A DNA stretch of 64,000 bases, taken from positions 1 through 64,000 of the IMG/VR virus record IMGVR_UViG_3300030107_002115; one strand, given 5' to 3'. The stretch comes from a virus. Position numbers and translations under genes: made by a program. The notes below the pieces were generated by a model, which searched no databases, was not told the origin of the DNA, and was given only the letters and a program-made list of their open reading frames with translations. Every line of letters begins with the position of its first letter. Position 1 is the stretch's first letter. Shown here piece by piece: positions 40,332-49,149 of this stretch.

Positions 40332-40760
40332 ATGCGAAGTGATTATCTAAATGTAAATAGTGGACATACAGGTAGCTATGTAAAAAAGATAGAAGAAGTT
40401 GGAGCAGCAAGAACATTAACTACTGAAGATAGTGGTAAAGTTTTTACTTGTGAATCTTCTGGTGGAGCTTTCTCAATCACACTACCTACTACTTTAGTAG
40501 ATGGTGTTCATTACAAATTCATTGTATGGGAAGAAACTCCAACTGCTGATATAACTATTGCCGCTGGTAGTGCAATCGTTAGTATGGTTCAAAAAGATGC
40601 TGGTAATGACGCTGCATCATCAACCGCAGGTACTCAAATTTCAAACATTATACTAGACACAACAGCACAGCGTGGTGATTATGTAAAGATAATGGCTTGG
40701 AACGGTGAGTGGTTAGCTGAATCAATGAGTAGCATAAATGCTGGTATACATACATCATAA
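40332..40760 (+). CDS. Putative capsid decoration / head protein
   Basis: 142 residues directly after the capsid gene (two-base gap). Beta-rich: YVKKIEEVGAARTLTTEDSG, KVFTCESSGGAFSITLPTTL, HYKFIVWEETPTADITIAAG, GDYVKIMAWNGEWLAESMSS. The pattern of short strands, with SITLPTT and WNGEW, is common in phage head or tail decoration modules. It is followed by a strong hairpin (40797-40823), which sets off capsid and decoration gene from later genes. Assignment by position and fold style. Confidence 0.65.
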   Translation: MRSDYLNVNSGHTGSYVKKIEEVGAARTLTTEDSGKVFTCESSGGAFSITLPTTLVDGVHYKFIVWEETPTADITIAAGSAIVSMVQKDAGNDAASSTAGTQISNIILDTTAQRGDYVKIMAWNGEWLAESMSSINAGIHTS

Positions 40761-40796
40761 ACTTAATACATAGAGTTTAGCAGTAATTAGAACTGT

Positions 40797-40823
40797 GGGG
40801 GTTATCAATAAAAGGTAACCCCC
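40797..40823 (+). terminator. GC-rich hairpin after the capsid/decoration genes
   Basis: GGGGGTTA (40797-40804) pairs with TAACCCCC (40816-40823), 11-base loop. It is followed on the plus strand by AAATCTAAAAAAAAA and not by T, so it is not a textbook terminator for plus transcripts. An mRNA 3'-end protector or processing site, or a minus-strand terminator, would fit better. Confidence 0.45.
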
Positions 40824-40848
40824 AAATCTAAAAAAAAAGGAAAATAAA

Positions 40849-41166
40849 ATGTCTACTGGATTATATAAATACTCAGCAAAAGAAGCATCTAATTTATTAA
40901 TAGGTCAAAATGGATTTGATGTAATAGCCGAACACGATACAAGCACATCAGAGCCAGATACTGGTTCTTGGATAGCTATTCAAGCACTTGGTAAAGGTGG
41001 TGGTGATGCTGCTGTTGAATTTTTAAAATTAAAAGTAACAGCAAATGTTGGAGATAGTATTTCAAGTTGGTTTTATATGATTCCCGGTGAGATATTATAT
41101 GGTAATTTTAGCGGTATTATTAATCATACAGATTCTACAGCAACTTGCATAGCTTACAGAGGATAA
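40849..41166 (+). CDS. Small head/virion protein, 105 aa
   Basis: MSTGLYKYSAKEASNLLIGQ then FDVIAEHDTSTSEPDTGSWI and a beta-rich rest (ISSWFYMIPGEILYGNFSGI). Ribosome site AAAAAGGAAAATAAA. Compact beta-barrel-like pattern and position between capsid and connector genes suggest a second decoration or head-completion protein. Not recognised as a named family. Confidence 0.6.
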   Translation: MSTGLYKYSAKEASNLLIGQNGFDVIAEHDTSTSEPDTGSWIAIQALGKGGGDAAVEFLKLKVTANVGDSISSWFYMIPGEILYGNFSGIINHTDSTATCIAYRG

Positions 41167-41279
41167 GAAGAACAAAGAGATTAGAGAGAAGATTTGGCTT
41201 TGTTGAAGAACAAAAAACACCAAATCTAATTAAAAGAATTTTAAACTGGATTAAAGAAAAAATATTAAGAATAAAATGA
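41145..41279 (+). CDS. Possible 44-aa basic micro-protein
   Basis: A TTG at 41145 opens a frame that ends in ATGA overlap with the zinc-ribbon gene at 41276. MHSLQRIRRTKRLERRFGFV continues EEQKTPNLIKRILNWIKEKI and LRIK, a basic amphipathic helical peptide. It fills a 110-base gap otherwise empty. Start codon uncertain; no ribosome site is clear. Confidence 0.35.
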   Translation: MHSLQRIRRTKRLERRFGFVEEQKTPNLIKRILNWIKEKILRIK

Positions 41280-41521
41280 ATTGTAAACATTGTGAATACC
41301 CAAATAATGAGAATTGGTTTTATTGTAAAAGTTGTGGAAAAAGAGCATCTACGCCTAAATTTACAAGTACTATGTTTATGAGAAAAGAATCTAGTAAAAG
41401 AACAGATATTGAATTTTCAACAACAACTTTAGATGCACATATTGCTAAAGTAAAAAAAGATAAACAATTAAAAGATAGTAATATGTGGAAAAAAAGAATT
41501 AAACAAGCGAGTATGAATTAA
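41276..41521 (+). CDS. Zinc-ribbon protein, 81 aa
   Basis: MNCKHCEYPNNENWFYCKSC carries a perfect C-x2-C-x11-C-x2-C zinc ribbon in residues 3-20. The remaining 60 residues are basic and helical (IAKVKKDKQLKDSNMWKKRI). Ribbon plus basic helix suggests nucleic-acid or protein binding. It lies within the head-gene cluster and overlaps both neighbours by a base or a few. Its job in virion assembly is unknown. Confidence 0.7.
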   Translation: MNCKHCEYPNNENWFYCKSCGKRASTPKFTSTMFMRKESSKRTDIEFSTTTLDAHIAKVKKDKQLKDSNMWKKRIKQASMN

Positions 41522-44253
41522 TGGCTACATTTGAAGCACAGGTAGAAGGACTTACTAGCTTATCAATAGATGGAAGTAGTGCCCCTACTCAAACAGAATT
41601 AACTCAGTTTCTTACTGATGGTGCAAAAGAAATTTTAAATACATTACCAAAATCTAAAAAAAGTTTATATACAACTGCAAATGAATTAAATGGTAGTAGT
41701 ACAAATTTAACAATAGGTGGCTCTGAAATATTTACAGTAACTAGAGATGATGGAACAATTAATCAACCATGTAGATTAATACCTCCTAATATGAGTGGAA
41801 GGGCAAGTGACTCAGACGATATGAATGCAGCTTCAACTACAGACCCGGTATATTATGTTACTAACAATATTTTAACCGTTATACCAGAACCAACTAATTC
41901 TAATAATGCACATGTACAAACCTTAGCATATCCATCTGTTGCTTATGGAGATAGTTCTATAACAAAGTTTCCAGATGAAGCTGAATATTTAGTCCCATTA
42001 TATGCGTCTATAAAATCTTTACAAAATGTTTTAGGAAATAGAGTTTCTAATTCAGATATCACAACTGCTTTAACTGCTGTTAATACAGAACTAGATGAAA
42101 CGTTATCTATTGCAGATAATATGCATACAGAAATTGGTATCATAAATTCATCATCTGATAGTGCTTTAACTGAAATTGCATTAGCCAATACAGAAGTAGA
42201 TAAAATGGCAACAGAAGCTGGATTAGATAATGCTGAATTAGATAAAGCAACTGCCGAATTAGCAGAAGCTGTAACATTGGTAGATAGCGGAATAGATACC
42301 GCAACAGCGGCTATAGCTACTGCAGCTGGTAGAATAAATACAGCTGTTGCCTTAGCTAATGATGAGTTTGACGAAGTAGCAGCTGAGGTAAGTTCTACTA
42401 CGACATCTCCAATAACACAAGCTAGAGCAGCTGTTCCTAGTGCTATATCATTAAATGATTTAACGATAACTGCAGTACCACCTAATGCTCCATCATTGGG
42501 AACTGTTTCTTATACTGATGCTTCTAATTCAGATGCTTCTGCTCAAGCTGTTGGGGCTATAACAGTAGCAACTGTTTCTAAGGCTGATATAAGTGGAGAT
42601 GTTCCAACTTACAGTAAACCAAGTTTAACAACTAGAGTTTCTTTTAAAGCTTTTTACGCAGATACAAGCAATGCAAATCCATTTGGAGACAATGACCCGG
42701 ATGATTTTTCAATAAGTGCAAAAATACCAGCAGTTCCTGCGATTAATATTATATCATATACAGATGCTACTAATGCTGATGCTAGTGCAGCAGCTATAAC
42801 AACAGCTATTATGTCAAGTTCTCCTATATCTTATGGTAGCGGTGGGGACGCTGATGCTGCTTTAGATGTTTCTTCTAATGCTCCAACATTTACAAAGCCT
42901 TCTGTTGCATTAGATTTTGCTAAGGTTGATAGCCATTTAGATGATAATGAAGATATGGAATTAGCTCAAGTTAAAATAGCACAAATACAAGCACAAATAT
43001 CAGAATATAACGCTAATATATCTAATGAACAAAATGAATTTAACAAAGAAAATATTAGATATCAAATGGAATTTAAAGAGGCTACAGAAAAAGCAAATAG
43101 AGATTTGCAAGTAGCTATTAATAATCTTAATTCTGTAACTCAAGAATTAAGTCAAGAGTCTAGGCAAACAACAGATATAGATAAATTTAATAAAGCTCAA
43201 GACCAAGCACTTGAATTAACAAATAAAGCTAAAGGAATGGAGAAGTTAATTGCTGATAATAACAATAAACTTCAAAAATATTCAAATGAATTACAAAGTT
43301 ATCAAGCAGAAGTTAATACGGAAATACAAGAGTATACAAGAAAATTAGATAAATATAAAACTGAAATGAATCAAGTTTTTCAAGCTTGGGCAAAATCAGA
43401 AGCAGACTCGCTACAGCAATTTTCATTAGATATGACAAATGAATTAAATGAATATAATAAAGAAAACGCTAGATATCAAGCAAATATTCAAGCTGAATTA
43501 GCAAAACATAATAGCGATTTACAAAAAGCTCTTAATCAAGCTAGGATAGATGCAGATGACGCCAAACAAGAAGCAGCTCAAACTACAGATGTTGACAAAT
43601 TTAATAAACAACAAGACCAAGTGCTATCTTTACAAAATAAAGCAAAAGCTATGGAAGCTACAATATCTAACAATGATGATTTAATTCAAAAATTTAATTC
43701 TGAATTAGGAAAATATTCAGCTGAAGTAAACAAAGAAGTACAGCAATATCAAAATAATATACAGCAAAAAGTTCAAGAAGTAGAATCAAGTACAAAAATA
43801 CAATCTTCTTATTATCAAGAAGCTCAAGCAAGAGTAAATGTTGGAAATGCTTATTTAGCAGAAGCAAATGCATCTGCATCAGAAGCTCAAACATATATAG
43901 GTGAAGTTTCTGCTAGAGTTCAACAGGTACAAGCTCAAATAGCTGTAGCACAAGGATATATAGCAAATGGAGCTGGATACTCAAGAGTGGCGGCAACATA
44001 CGGACAAACTGCTCAAGGATACCTTGGTACTGCTAATGCTTATCTACAATCTGCTCAAGGTTATGTAGCCTCAGCACAAGCATATGCGTCTGAAATACAA
44101 TCTAAAATAGCAATATCTCAAGGTTATATAAATGAAACACAGGCTAGATTAGCCGTAGATACCAGCTATTATACTTGGTATGAAAAACAACAGGCAAAAT
44201 TACAAGCCGATTACGATAAAGGCTTACAACTATTAATAGGACAGGGAGGATAA
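41521..44253 (+). CDS. Long coiled-coil virion protein (connector domain plus rod), 910 aa
   Basis: Residues 1-170 look like a head-tail adaptor domain (TQTELTQFLTDGAKEILNTL; EAEYLVPLYASIKSLQNVLG). Residues 180-480 are Ala/Thr/Asp-rich helices and loops. From about 480 to 740 there is an almost unbroken coiled coil, including two near-copies of a segment with TTDxDKFNKxQDQxLxLxNKAKxME. The C-terminal 150 residues repeat Q-A-Q-x-Y-(I/L)-x-x-A (QGYLGTANAYLQSAQGYVAS), ending YEKQQAKLQADYDKGLQLL. A rod-shaped connector or fibre-attachment protein is plausible. Confidence 0.7.
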   Translation: MATFEAQVEGLTSLSIDGSSAPTQTELTQFLTDGAKEILNTLPKSKKSLYTTANELNGSSTNLTIGGSEIFTVTRDDGTINQPCRLIPPNMSGRASDSDDMNAASTTDPVYYVTNNILTVIPEPTNSNNAHVQTLAYPSVAYGDSSITKFPDEAEYLVPLYASIKSLQNVLGNRVSNSDITTALTAVNTELDETLSIADNMHTEIGIINSSSDSALTEIALANTEVDKMATEAGLDNAELDKATAELAEAVTLVDSGIDTATAAIATAAGRINTAVALANDEFDEVAAEVSSTTTSPITQARAAVPSAISLNDLTITAVPPNAPSLGTVSYTDASNSDASAQAVGAITVATVSKADISGDVPTYSKPSLTTRVSFKAFYADTSNANPFGDNDPDDFSISAKIPAVPAINIISYTDATNADASAAAITTAIMSSSPISYGSGGDADAALDVSSNAPTFTKPSVALDFAKVDSHLDDNEDMELAQVKIAQIQAQISEYNANISNEQNEFNKENIRYQMEFKEATEKANRDLQVAINNLNSVTQELSQESRQTTDIDKFNKAQDQALELTNKAKGMEKLIADNNNKLQKYSNELQSYQAEVNTEIQEYTRKLDKYKTEMNQVFQAWAKSEADSLQQFSLDMTNELNEYNKENARYQANIQAELAKHNSDLQKALNQARIDADDAKQEAAQTTDVDKFNKQQDQVLSLQNKAKAMEATISNNDDLIQKFNSELGKYSAEVNKEVQQYQNNIQQKVQEVESSTKIQSSYYQEAQARVNVGNAYLAEANASASEAQTYIGEVSARVQQVQAQIAVAQGYIANGAGYSRVAATYGQTAQGYLGTANAYLQSAQGYVASAQAYASEIQSKIAISQGYINETQARLAVDTSYYTWYEKQQAKLQADYDKGLQLLIGQGG

Positions 44254-44254
44254 T

Positions 44255-44746
44255 ATGGCAGCTGATAAAGCAACAGTAAGTGTTTCAGCTTCGCTTTTAC
44301 CAGATGAAATAAAAACATCAGTAGGCGGTACTACTATATATGATATAAATGATGTTGGAGATAACAATAAATGGCTTTATGGACTTACTATTGTAGGCAA
44401 TAGTAATGAAGATGCTTTTTTAAGTAGCTTACATTATATAGGACAAGGAACTGCAGAAGAAGGTGGGTCTAGTATAACAAATGGAACTGATGATGTGGTA
44501 TTTCTTTTTATAAAACACACAGGAACTTCTGATGGTAGCACAGCAAATACAAGTAAACTTTTTTTAAATTTAAGTGGTGCTGACCCATCTGGTGGTGGCT
44601 CTGTTGGAGATATAATTCTTGAAGCAAATGAATGTTTTTACGCAAGGCTTTCTAATACAGAAATAAATGATATAAATGTAGAAGCTGATGGCTCTTCAAA
44701 TATACAGATTATGGCTTTTGCAATTTGTGATGATGGTGGTGTATAA
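44255..44746 (+). CDS. Beta-rich tail/virion protein, 163 aa
   Basis: MAADKATVSVSASLLPDEIK then a beta sandwich with WLYGLTIVGNSNEDAFLSSL, GTDDVVFLFIKHTGTSDGST and ANECFYARLSNTEINDINVE. It ends in acidic GG (CDDGGV). One base separates it from the coiled-coil gene and it overlaps the next gene. Probably a minor tail component; no family recognised. Confidence 0.6.
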   Translation: MAADKATVSVSASLLPDEIKTSVGGTTIYDINDVGDNNKWLYGLTIVGNSNEDAFLSSLHYIGQGTAEEGGSSITNGTDDVVFLFIKHTGTSDGSTANTSKLFLNLSGADPSGGGSVGDIILEANECFYARLSNTEINDINVEADGSSNIQIMAFAICDDGGV

Positions 44747-44997
44747 TGTCTAAAACTGCAGTATCTTTAGGAACTTCTTCTTCTTTTTCTAGTAGTGTGC
44801 TTAATACTTCCCCGTCTTTTAGTGCGAATACATTAAACACATCTCCGTCTTTTAGTTCTTCTACGTTGAATACTTCTCCTTCGTTTTCTGCAGTTACATT
44901 ACCAACTTCTATTACTTGGTTACTTGAAGGAGCTTGGGAAGCATTTAATGTTCAAAATTGGGAAGATAAAATTTTAATGTGGGAAGAGGCAGGATAA
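44746..44997 (+). CDS. Repeat protein with LNTSPSF units and W-E-D tail, 83 aa
   Basis: Three near-perfect nine- to ten-residue units (S-S-x-L-N-T-S-P-S-F-S) occupy residues 12-48, encoded by related but not identical DNA. They are followed by LPTSITWLLEGAWEAFNVQN and the tail WEDKILMWEEAG. A similar W-E-D...W-E-D ending occurs in the 43-aa protein at 46076-46207. The repeat part is Ser/Thr-rich and likely extended. Possibly a tail-fibre adaptor or spacer; unique in the window. Confidence 0.6.
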   Translation: MSKTAVSLGTSSSFSSSVLNTSPSFSANTLNTSPSFSSSTLNTSPSFSAVTLPTSITWLLEGAWEAFNVQNWEDKILMWEEAG

Positions 44998-45305
44998 TGG
45001 CAGTACATAGTTTAACAGTAAAAAAAATAATATCAAGAGTAAGGCAATCTTTTCCAGATGCACCAGAAAATTATATTATGAATTTAATTAATGAAGCTTT
45101 GGTAGAATTAGGTAAGTATTCTAGTAAAATAGAATATGCTAAAACAACTACAGTTGCAGACCAACAATGGTATACATTAAGTGATAGTAATTCTGGATTA
45201 GAAATTAATAAAGTATTTAGAGTAGATTTTATGGATTCTAGTGGCGAGTATGTAAAAATACCAAGATTGCTAGATGGTGAAATCTTAACAATGGACATAG
45301 ACTAA
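44997..45305 (+). CDS. Head-tail connector-like protein, 102 aa
   Basis: The ATG overlaps the preceding stop (TAATG). MAVHSLTVKKIISRVRQSFP then DAPENYIMNLINEALVELGK is a helical N-terminus of the type seen in phage connector/stopper proteins. YAKTTTVADQQWYTLSDSNS, then IPRLLDGEI are the strands. The pattern is close to the N-terminal part of the 910-aa protein (helix with INEAL...LP, then QWYTL-type strand). Assignment by motif style and position. Confidence 0.6.
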   Translation: MAVHSLTVKKIISRVRQSFPDAPENYIMNLINEALVELGKYSSKIEYAKTTTVADQQWYTLSDSNSGLEINKVFRVDFMDSSGEYVKIPRLLDGEILTMDID

Positions 45306-45736
45306 TGGCAAGTAGTTATAAATATCCAGAAAAATATATAGCTTGGTTTATTAAAGGAAATCATATAGCTATTGTTACAACAAAAGGTGAAACAGATGGT
45401 ACTACTCATTCTCAGTTAGGTCAATATAAACCTATTGACGAAGCTGTAACAAATGGAGTATTATTACATTATCAAGGAGAACCTAATGCAGTTAGTGCAA
45501 TTACAGATACTCCAGATATAGATAATGTATTTCATAGTTCTTTAATAGACTATGTTAAATCAAAATTATATCAAGACAAAGCTGGTATTACATCAGACCC
45601 TAATATTGCTAGTGTTAGTTTAAACCTTTCACAGGTTCACGAAGCTAAATGGGTAGAAGCTACAAAAAAACATGGAGCAAATAAAAGAGACAAAACTGGT
45701 GGCTCTAGAATGATAAGATTACCAGACTTAACTTAA
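45305..45736 (+). CDS. Neck/adaptor protein, 143 aa (putative)
   Basis: MASSYKYPEKYIAWFIKGNH begins a beta-rich half (IAIVTTKGETDGTTHSQLGQ; YKPIDEAVTNGVLLHYQGEP). A helical half follows with FHSSLIDYVKSKLYQDKAGI and EAKWVEATKKHGANKRDKTG and a basic end. The pair 44997-45305 plus 45305-45736 (one-base overlap) is a typical connector pair layout. Not recognised as a named family. Confidence 0.6.
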   Translation: MASSYKYPEKYIAWFIKGNHIAIVTTKGETDGTTHSQLGQYKPIDEAVTNGVLLHYQGEPNAVSAITDTPDIDNVFHSSLIDYVKSKLYQDKAGITSDPNIASVSLNLSQVHEAKWVEATKKHGANKRDKTGGSRMIRLPDLT

Positions 45737-45794
45737 CAACCAATATGCCCATGAGAAATGTCAAGCTCGGTAAGGCATAGCAAGGAGAAACAAG

Positions 45795-46076
45795 ATGGCA
45801 GAATCAATTAATAAATATACAGTAGTAGAGTCATTAAATCAAATGCTCTATGAAAGTGCAACCACCGTTACAGCAGTTCATGGTGGCTCTGACCAAACAC
45901 TAGATGATTCACATACAGCTTTATATGTGGGTACTGGTGGAAATGTGGTACTTACACTTCAATCTGGTAGCGATGCAACTTTTACAAATTTAGCAAGTGG
46001 TCAAATATTACCTGTTAAGTTTTCAGCAATCAAAGCAACAAATACAACAGCAACTAATATGCTGGCATTGAAATAA
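45795..46076 (+). CDS. Small beta-rich virion protein, 93 aa
   Basis: MAESINKYTVVESLNQMLYE then TALYVGTGGNVVLTLQSGSD and LASGQILPVKFSAIKATNTT. It has the same strand pattern as the decoration-like protein at 40332-40760 (thread-like LTLQSGSDATF versus ITLPTTL). AAGGAGAAACAAG gives the ribosome site. Probably a tail-spike base or decoration protein. The 58-base gap before it contains only a short ATGCC...GGCAT pairing. Confidence 0.6.
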   Translation: MAESINKYTVVESLNQMLYESATTVTAVHGGSDQTLDDSHTALYVGTGGNVVLTLQSGSDATFTNLASGQILPVKFSAIKATNTTATNMLALK

Positions 46077-46207
46077 TGATAGGCGGTATTAGGGCTAACA
46101 TAGTCAACTTTGTACAAACAATACTTGATGTTGGTTGGAACGGAGCAGAAGCTGTACAGCTTAAATGGGAAGATACAACCAGTAAATGGGAAGATTTAGA
46201 AGGATAA
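46076..46207 (+). CDS. 43-aa protein with W-E-D repeats
   Basis: ATG overlaps the previous stop (TAATG). MIGGIRANIVNFVQTILDVG is an amphipathic or weakly hydrophobic helix. WNGAEAVQLKWEDTTSKWED then ends LEG. The C-terminal W-E-D pattern matches the 83-aa repeat protein at 44746. It sits just before the tail fibre, four bases from its ribosome region. Likely a small baseplate or adaptor piece. Confidence 0.6.
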   Translation: MIGGIRANIVNFVQTILDVGWNGAEAVQLKWEDTTSKWEDLEG

Positions 46208-46211
46208 AATT

Positions 46212-49139
46212 ATGGCAACTTTAACAGGGCAAACAATAGCATCATCTTATGAACAATTACTTCATGTAGATAGAGATGGTGGGGGAAATACAACAACTTT
46301 AGTAGATGTAAAAGATGGAGACAATGGAACTACATTTGCATTAAAACTAGCAACAGATAAAGTAAGAATAGAAAAATTAGGAATCTTAACAGATTCTCCA
46401 GAAGCATCTTTAGATGTAAACACAAGTATTACTGCTGGGGGTGGAATCGCCTATGGTGCAATTATAAGAGGTTCTGAAGCAGCCGATGGGGATAACTTAG
46501 ATACTGGAGATGGTATTGGTTTAAAATTTGAGATTCCAATAGATACAGCAACGAGTAACATTGGTGCAAGTATTGAAGCTATTAAATCAAGTAATTTAGA
46601 TAGTAATTCTGAAACCAAAATGATTTTGAAAACATCTGGCAATGATGAAACATTAGATACAGCATTTACTATATTCTCAAATCAAAATACTGCGATTGAA
46701 GCAACTAAAGGATTTTATTTAGATGGTGGTGGCAATACTTTTATATCAGAAGTATCAGCAGATACAATTCAATTTACTACTGGAGGCTCTGAAAGGATTA
46801 GAATAGATAGTTCTGGAAATATAGGTGTGGGAACAGATTCTCCAGACACCTATTTACATATTCATAAAGCAACTGCTGGTTCTGTAGATACTAATGCTAA
46901 CGCTCAATTAACCATTGAAAATAGCGACCATAATGCTATACAATTTTTAACACCAAATGATAAAAATAATATTATTTATTTTGGTGATGTAGATGATGAT
47001 GATGTCGGATATATCAATTATGCTCATGGTACAAATACTATGAATTTTCAAACCAATGCTGCTATTAGAATGTCTATAAATAGTCTTGGTAATGTAGGAA
47101 TTGGAGTCACTCCAGAATCTACTAATTCTAATGCATCAGCATTACAAGTAGGAGGAAATGCTTATTTACTTAGCACCAAAACTCAAGGAGCATCTGGAGA
47201 AATGGACTTTGGTCATAATTTTTATTGGGCGGCTGATGGAAACCAAAAACATATAAGCACAGATGAAGCGAGTCAATATCGTCAAGGTGGTGGAAATCAC
47301 GAATTTAAAAGTGTAGCAAGTGGTTCTGCTGACGCAACAATTACTTGGACTAGAATGATGAAACTTGATATTAATTCAAGAGTTTCATTAAGTAATAATG
47401 ATGGTGGTGCTAATAACACAACTTTTGGAAATTTAGCTGGAGCTGCCTTAACAACTAATGGAGATAGGAATTCTCTTTTTGGTCATTTAGCTGGAAATGA
47501 TATTAGTAGTGGTCAAGAAAATACTTTAATGGGTTATCTTGCTGGTGAAAAAATCACAACAGGGTTGTATAATACAGCGATAGGTAGTCAAGCTTTTGCA
47601 ACAAATGTAGATGGAGATGAAAATACAGCACTTGGATATGCAAGTTTATACAATTTTGAAGCTGGAAGTGATGGCGAAGGAAAGAATGTATCTATAGGTG
47701 CAAACGCATCTTTCCATCTTGATTCTGGTCAATATAATACAATAGTCGGAACTAGTGCTGGATTTGGAACTCATGCCGAAACAATTACTTATTCTGAAAA
47801 TACAGCAGTTGGTTATAAAGCAATGATGGATATGGTAAGTGGTACTGCAAATGTAGCCATAGGGAATAATGCTTTAGAAAATGCAACTACTGCTACTGTC
47901 AACACAGCCGTTGGTGGCGAAGCTATGGCTGGAATAACAACTAATGCTGTTCAAGATGCTGTAGCTATTGGGCATAGTGCTTTTAAAGGTTCTAGCTCAA
48001 CAACTACTGGAGCAAATGGAACTGTAGCCGTTGGACACGATGCCTTAAAAGTTCTTACAACTGGAGCATCTAACCTTGCCGTAGGTTTTCAAGCTGGGCT
48101 AACAATAACAACAACAAGTGGAAATACTATTGTAGGTTCTGGTACAGCTACTGCTGGTACTATTGGTGCAAATAATACAGTAGTAGGACACGATGCTTTT
48201 AATGCTAATATAGATGGAGCGGCTAGTTGTGTTGTTGTAGGAAAATCTGCTTTAGCTGCAGCTCATACTCAAACTGGAACTATAGCTATTGGAGCAGCTA
48301 CACTTGGAAATTGTACAAGTGGAATTGGTAATACTGGCGTAGGATATGAAGCGTTAGCATTATGTACAGATGGAAAGCGAAATACAGCAATTGGTTATCA
48401 AACATTACACTCAGCTATGAATGTAGGAGATAGTAATACTGCTGTTGGGTTTAAATCTTTATATGCAGTTGACCCAGACGCAGATGACGAAGGGGCAAAT
48501 TCGGCTCTAGGTTCTTTATCTGGTTCTACAATTACTAGTGGGGAAGCAAATACTTTTTTAGGGTTTGCAACAGGAGCAAGTGGTTCAAATGATACAACTA
48601 CAGGTGATGGAAATACCTTTGTGGGTTCTTTGGCTGGAGGTTCTGGTGCTGGTGTAAACGATGAGATTGTTTTAAAAGCTGGTGTAGATGCATTAGCTGG
48701 TGGTGGAACTGAAACAATAAGAATAGGTGTTGACTCAGATTATATTACTAATGATTTTGGAGAAAACGCTACTTGGACTCATTCTTCTGATAAGAGAATT
48801 AAGAAAAATATTAAGCCTTTAGATTTAGGTTTACAATTTGTAAATGATTTAAAGCCAGTTACTTTTAATAAAAAAGCTCCAAGTGAATATCCAAAAGAAT
48901 TTGAACAATATAATCCTAAAAAAACAAAAAGGATAAATCCAGATGCAGTTAATTATGGGTTTATTGCTCAAGAAGTTAAGGAGTCTATGGATAAAGCTGG
49001 ACATTCAAAATTTCCAATGTGGAAAGAAAATAAGGATGGTATGCAAATGCTGGGAGAAACAGCGTTAATTCCTACTTTAGTAAAAGCAATACAAGAGTTA
49101 TCAGCAAAAGTAACGGAATTAGAAAACAAACTTAAATAG
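46212..49139 (+). CDS. Complete tail fibre with S74 chaperone domain, 975 aa
   Basis: The N-terminal virion-attachment part (MATLTGQTIASSYEQLLHVD; LATDKVRIEKLGILTDSPEA) is followed by several SERIRIDSSGNIGVGTDSP-type collagen-like/beta-helix units. About 400 residues of (V/A)AIGYxAL repeats come next. It ends with SDKRIKKNIKPLDLGLQFVN, YGFIAQEVKESM and AIQELSAKVTELENKLK, the S74 intramolecular chaperone, which self-cleaves in known examples. Homologous to the fragment at 1-1583. The last about 25 codons are almost identical in DNA between the two. No GATC in the whole gene. Confidence 0.93.
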   Translation: MATLTGQTIASSYEQLLHVDRDGGGNTTTLVDVKDGDNGTTFALKLATDKVRIEKLGILTDSPEASLDVNTSITAGGGIAYGAIIRGSEAADGDNLDTGDGIGLKFEIPIDTATSNIGASIEAIKSSNLDSNSETKMILKTSGNDETLDTAFTIFSNQNTAIEATKGFYLDGGGNTFISEVSADTIQFTTGGSERIRIDSSGNIGVGTDSPDTYLHIHKATAGSVDTNANAQLTIENSDHNAIQFLTPNDKNNIIYFGDVDDDDVGYINYAHGTNTMNFQTNAAIRMSINSLGNVGIGVTPESTNSNASALQVGGNAYLLSTKTQGASGEMDFGHNFYWAADGNQKHISTDEASQYRQGGGNHEFKSVASGSADATITWTRMMKLDINSRVSLSNNDGGANNTTFGNLAGAALTTNGDRNSLFGHLAGNDISSGQENTLMGYLAGEKITTGLYNTAIGSQAFATNVDGDENTALGYASLYNFEAGSDGEGKNVSIGANASFHLDSGQYNTIVGTSAGFGTHAETITYSENTAVGYKAMMDMVSGTANVAIGNNALENATTATVNTAVGGEAMAGITTNAVQDAVAIGHSAFKGSSSTTTGANGTVAVGHDALKVLTTGASNLAVGFQAGLTITTTSGNTIVGSGTATAGTIGANNTVVGHDAFNANIDGAASCVVVGKSALAAAHTQTGTIAIGAATLGNCTSGIGNTGVGYEALALCTDGKRNTAIGYQTLHSAMNVGDSNTAVGFKSLYAVDPDADDEGANSALGSLSGSTITSGEANTFLGFATGASGSNDTTTGDGNTFVGSLAGGSGAGVNDEIVLKAGVDALAGGGTETIRIGVDSDYITNDFGENATWTHSSDKRIKKNIKPLDLGLQFVNDLKPVTFNKKAPSEYPKEFEQYNPKKTKRINPDAVNYGFIAQEVKESMDKAGHSKFPMWKENKDGMQMLGETALIPTLVKAIQELSAKVTELENKLK

Positions 49140-49149
49140 GAGAATCAGA

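Noticed and set aside
47600-49139. Interpretation as simple circular closure or terminal redundancy
   Set aside because: The fibre ends at 1-1583 and 47.6-49.1 kb are homologous but differ at many residues, so they cannot be the same locus read twice.
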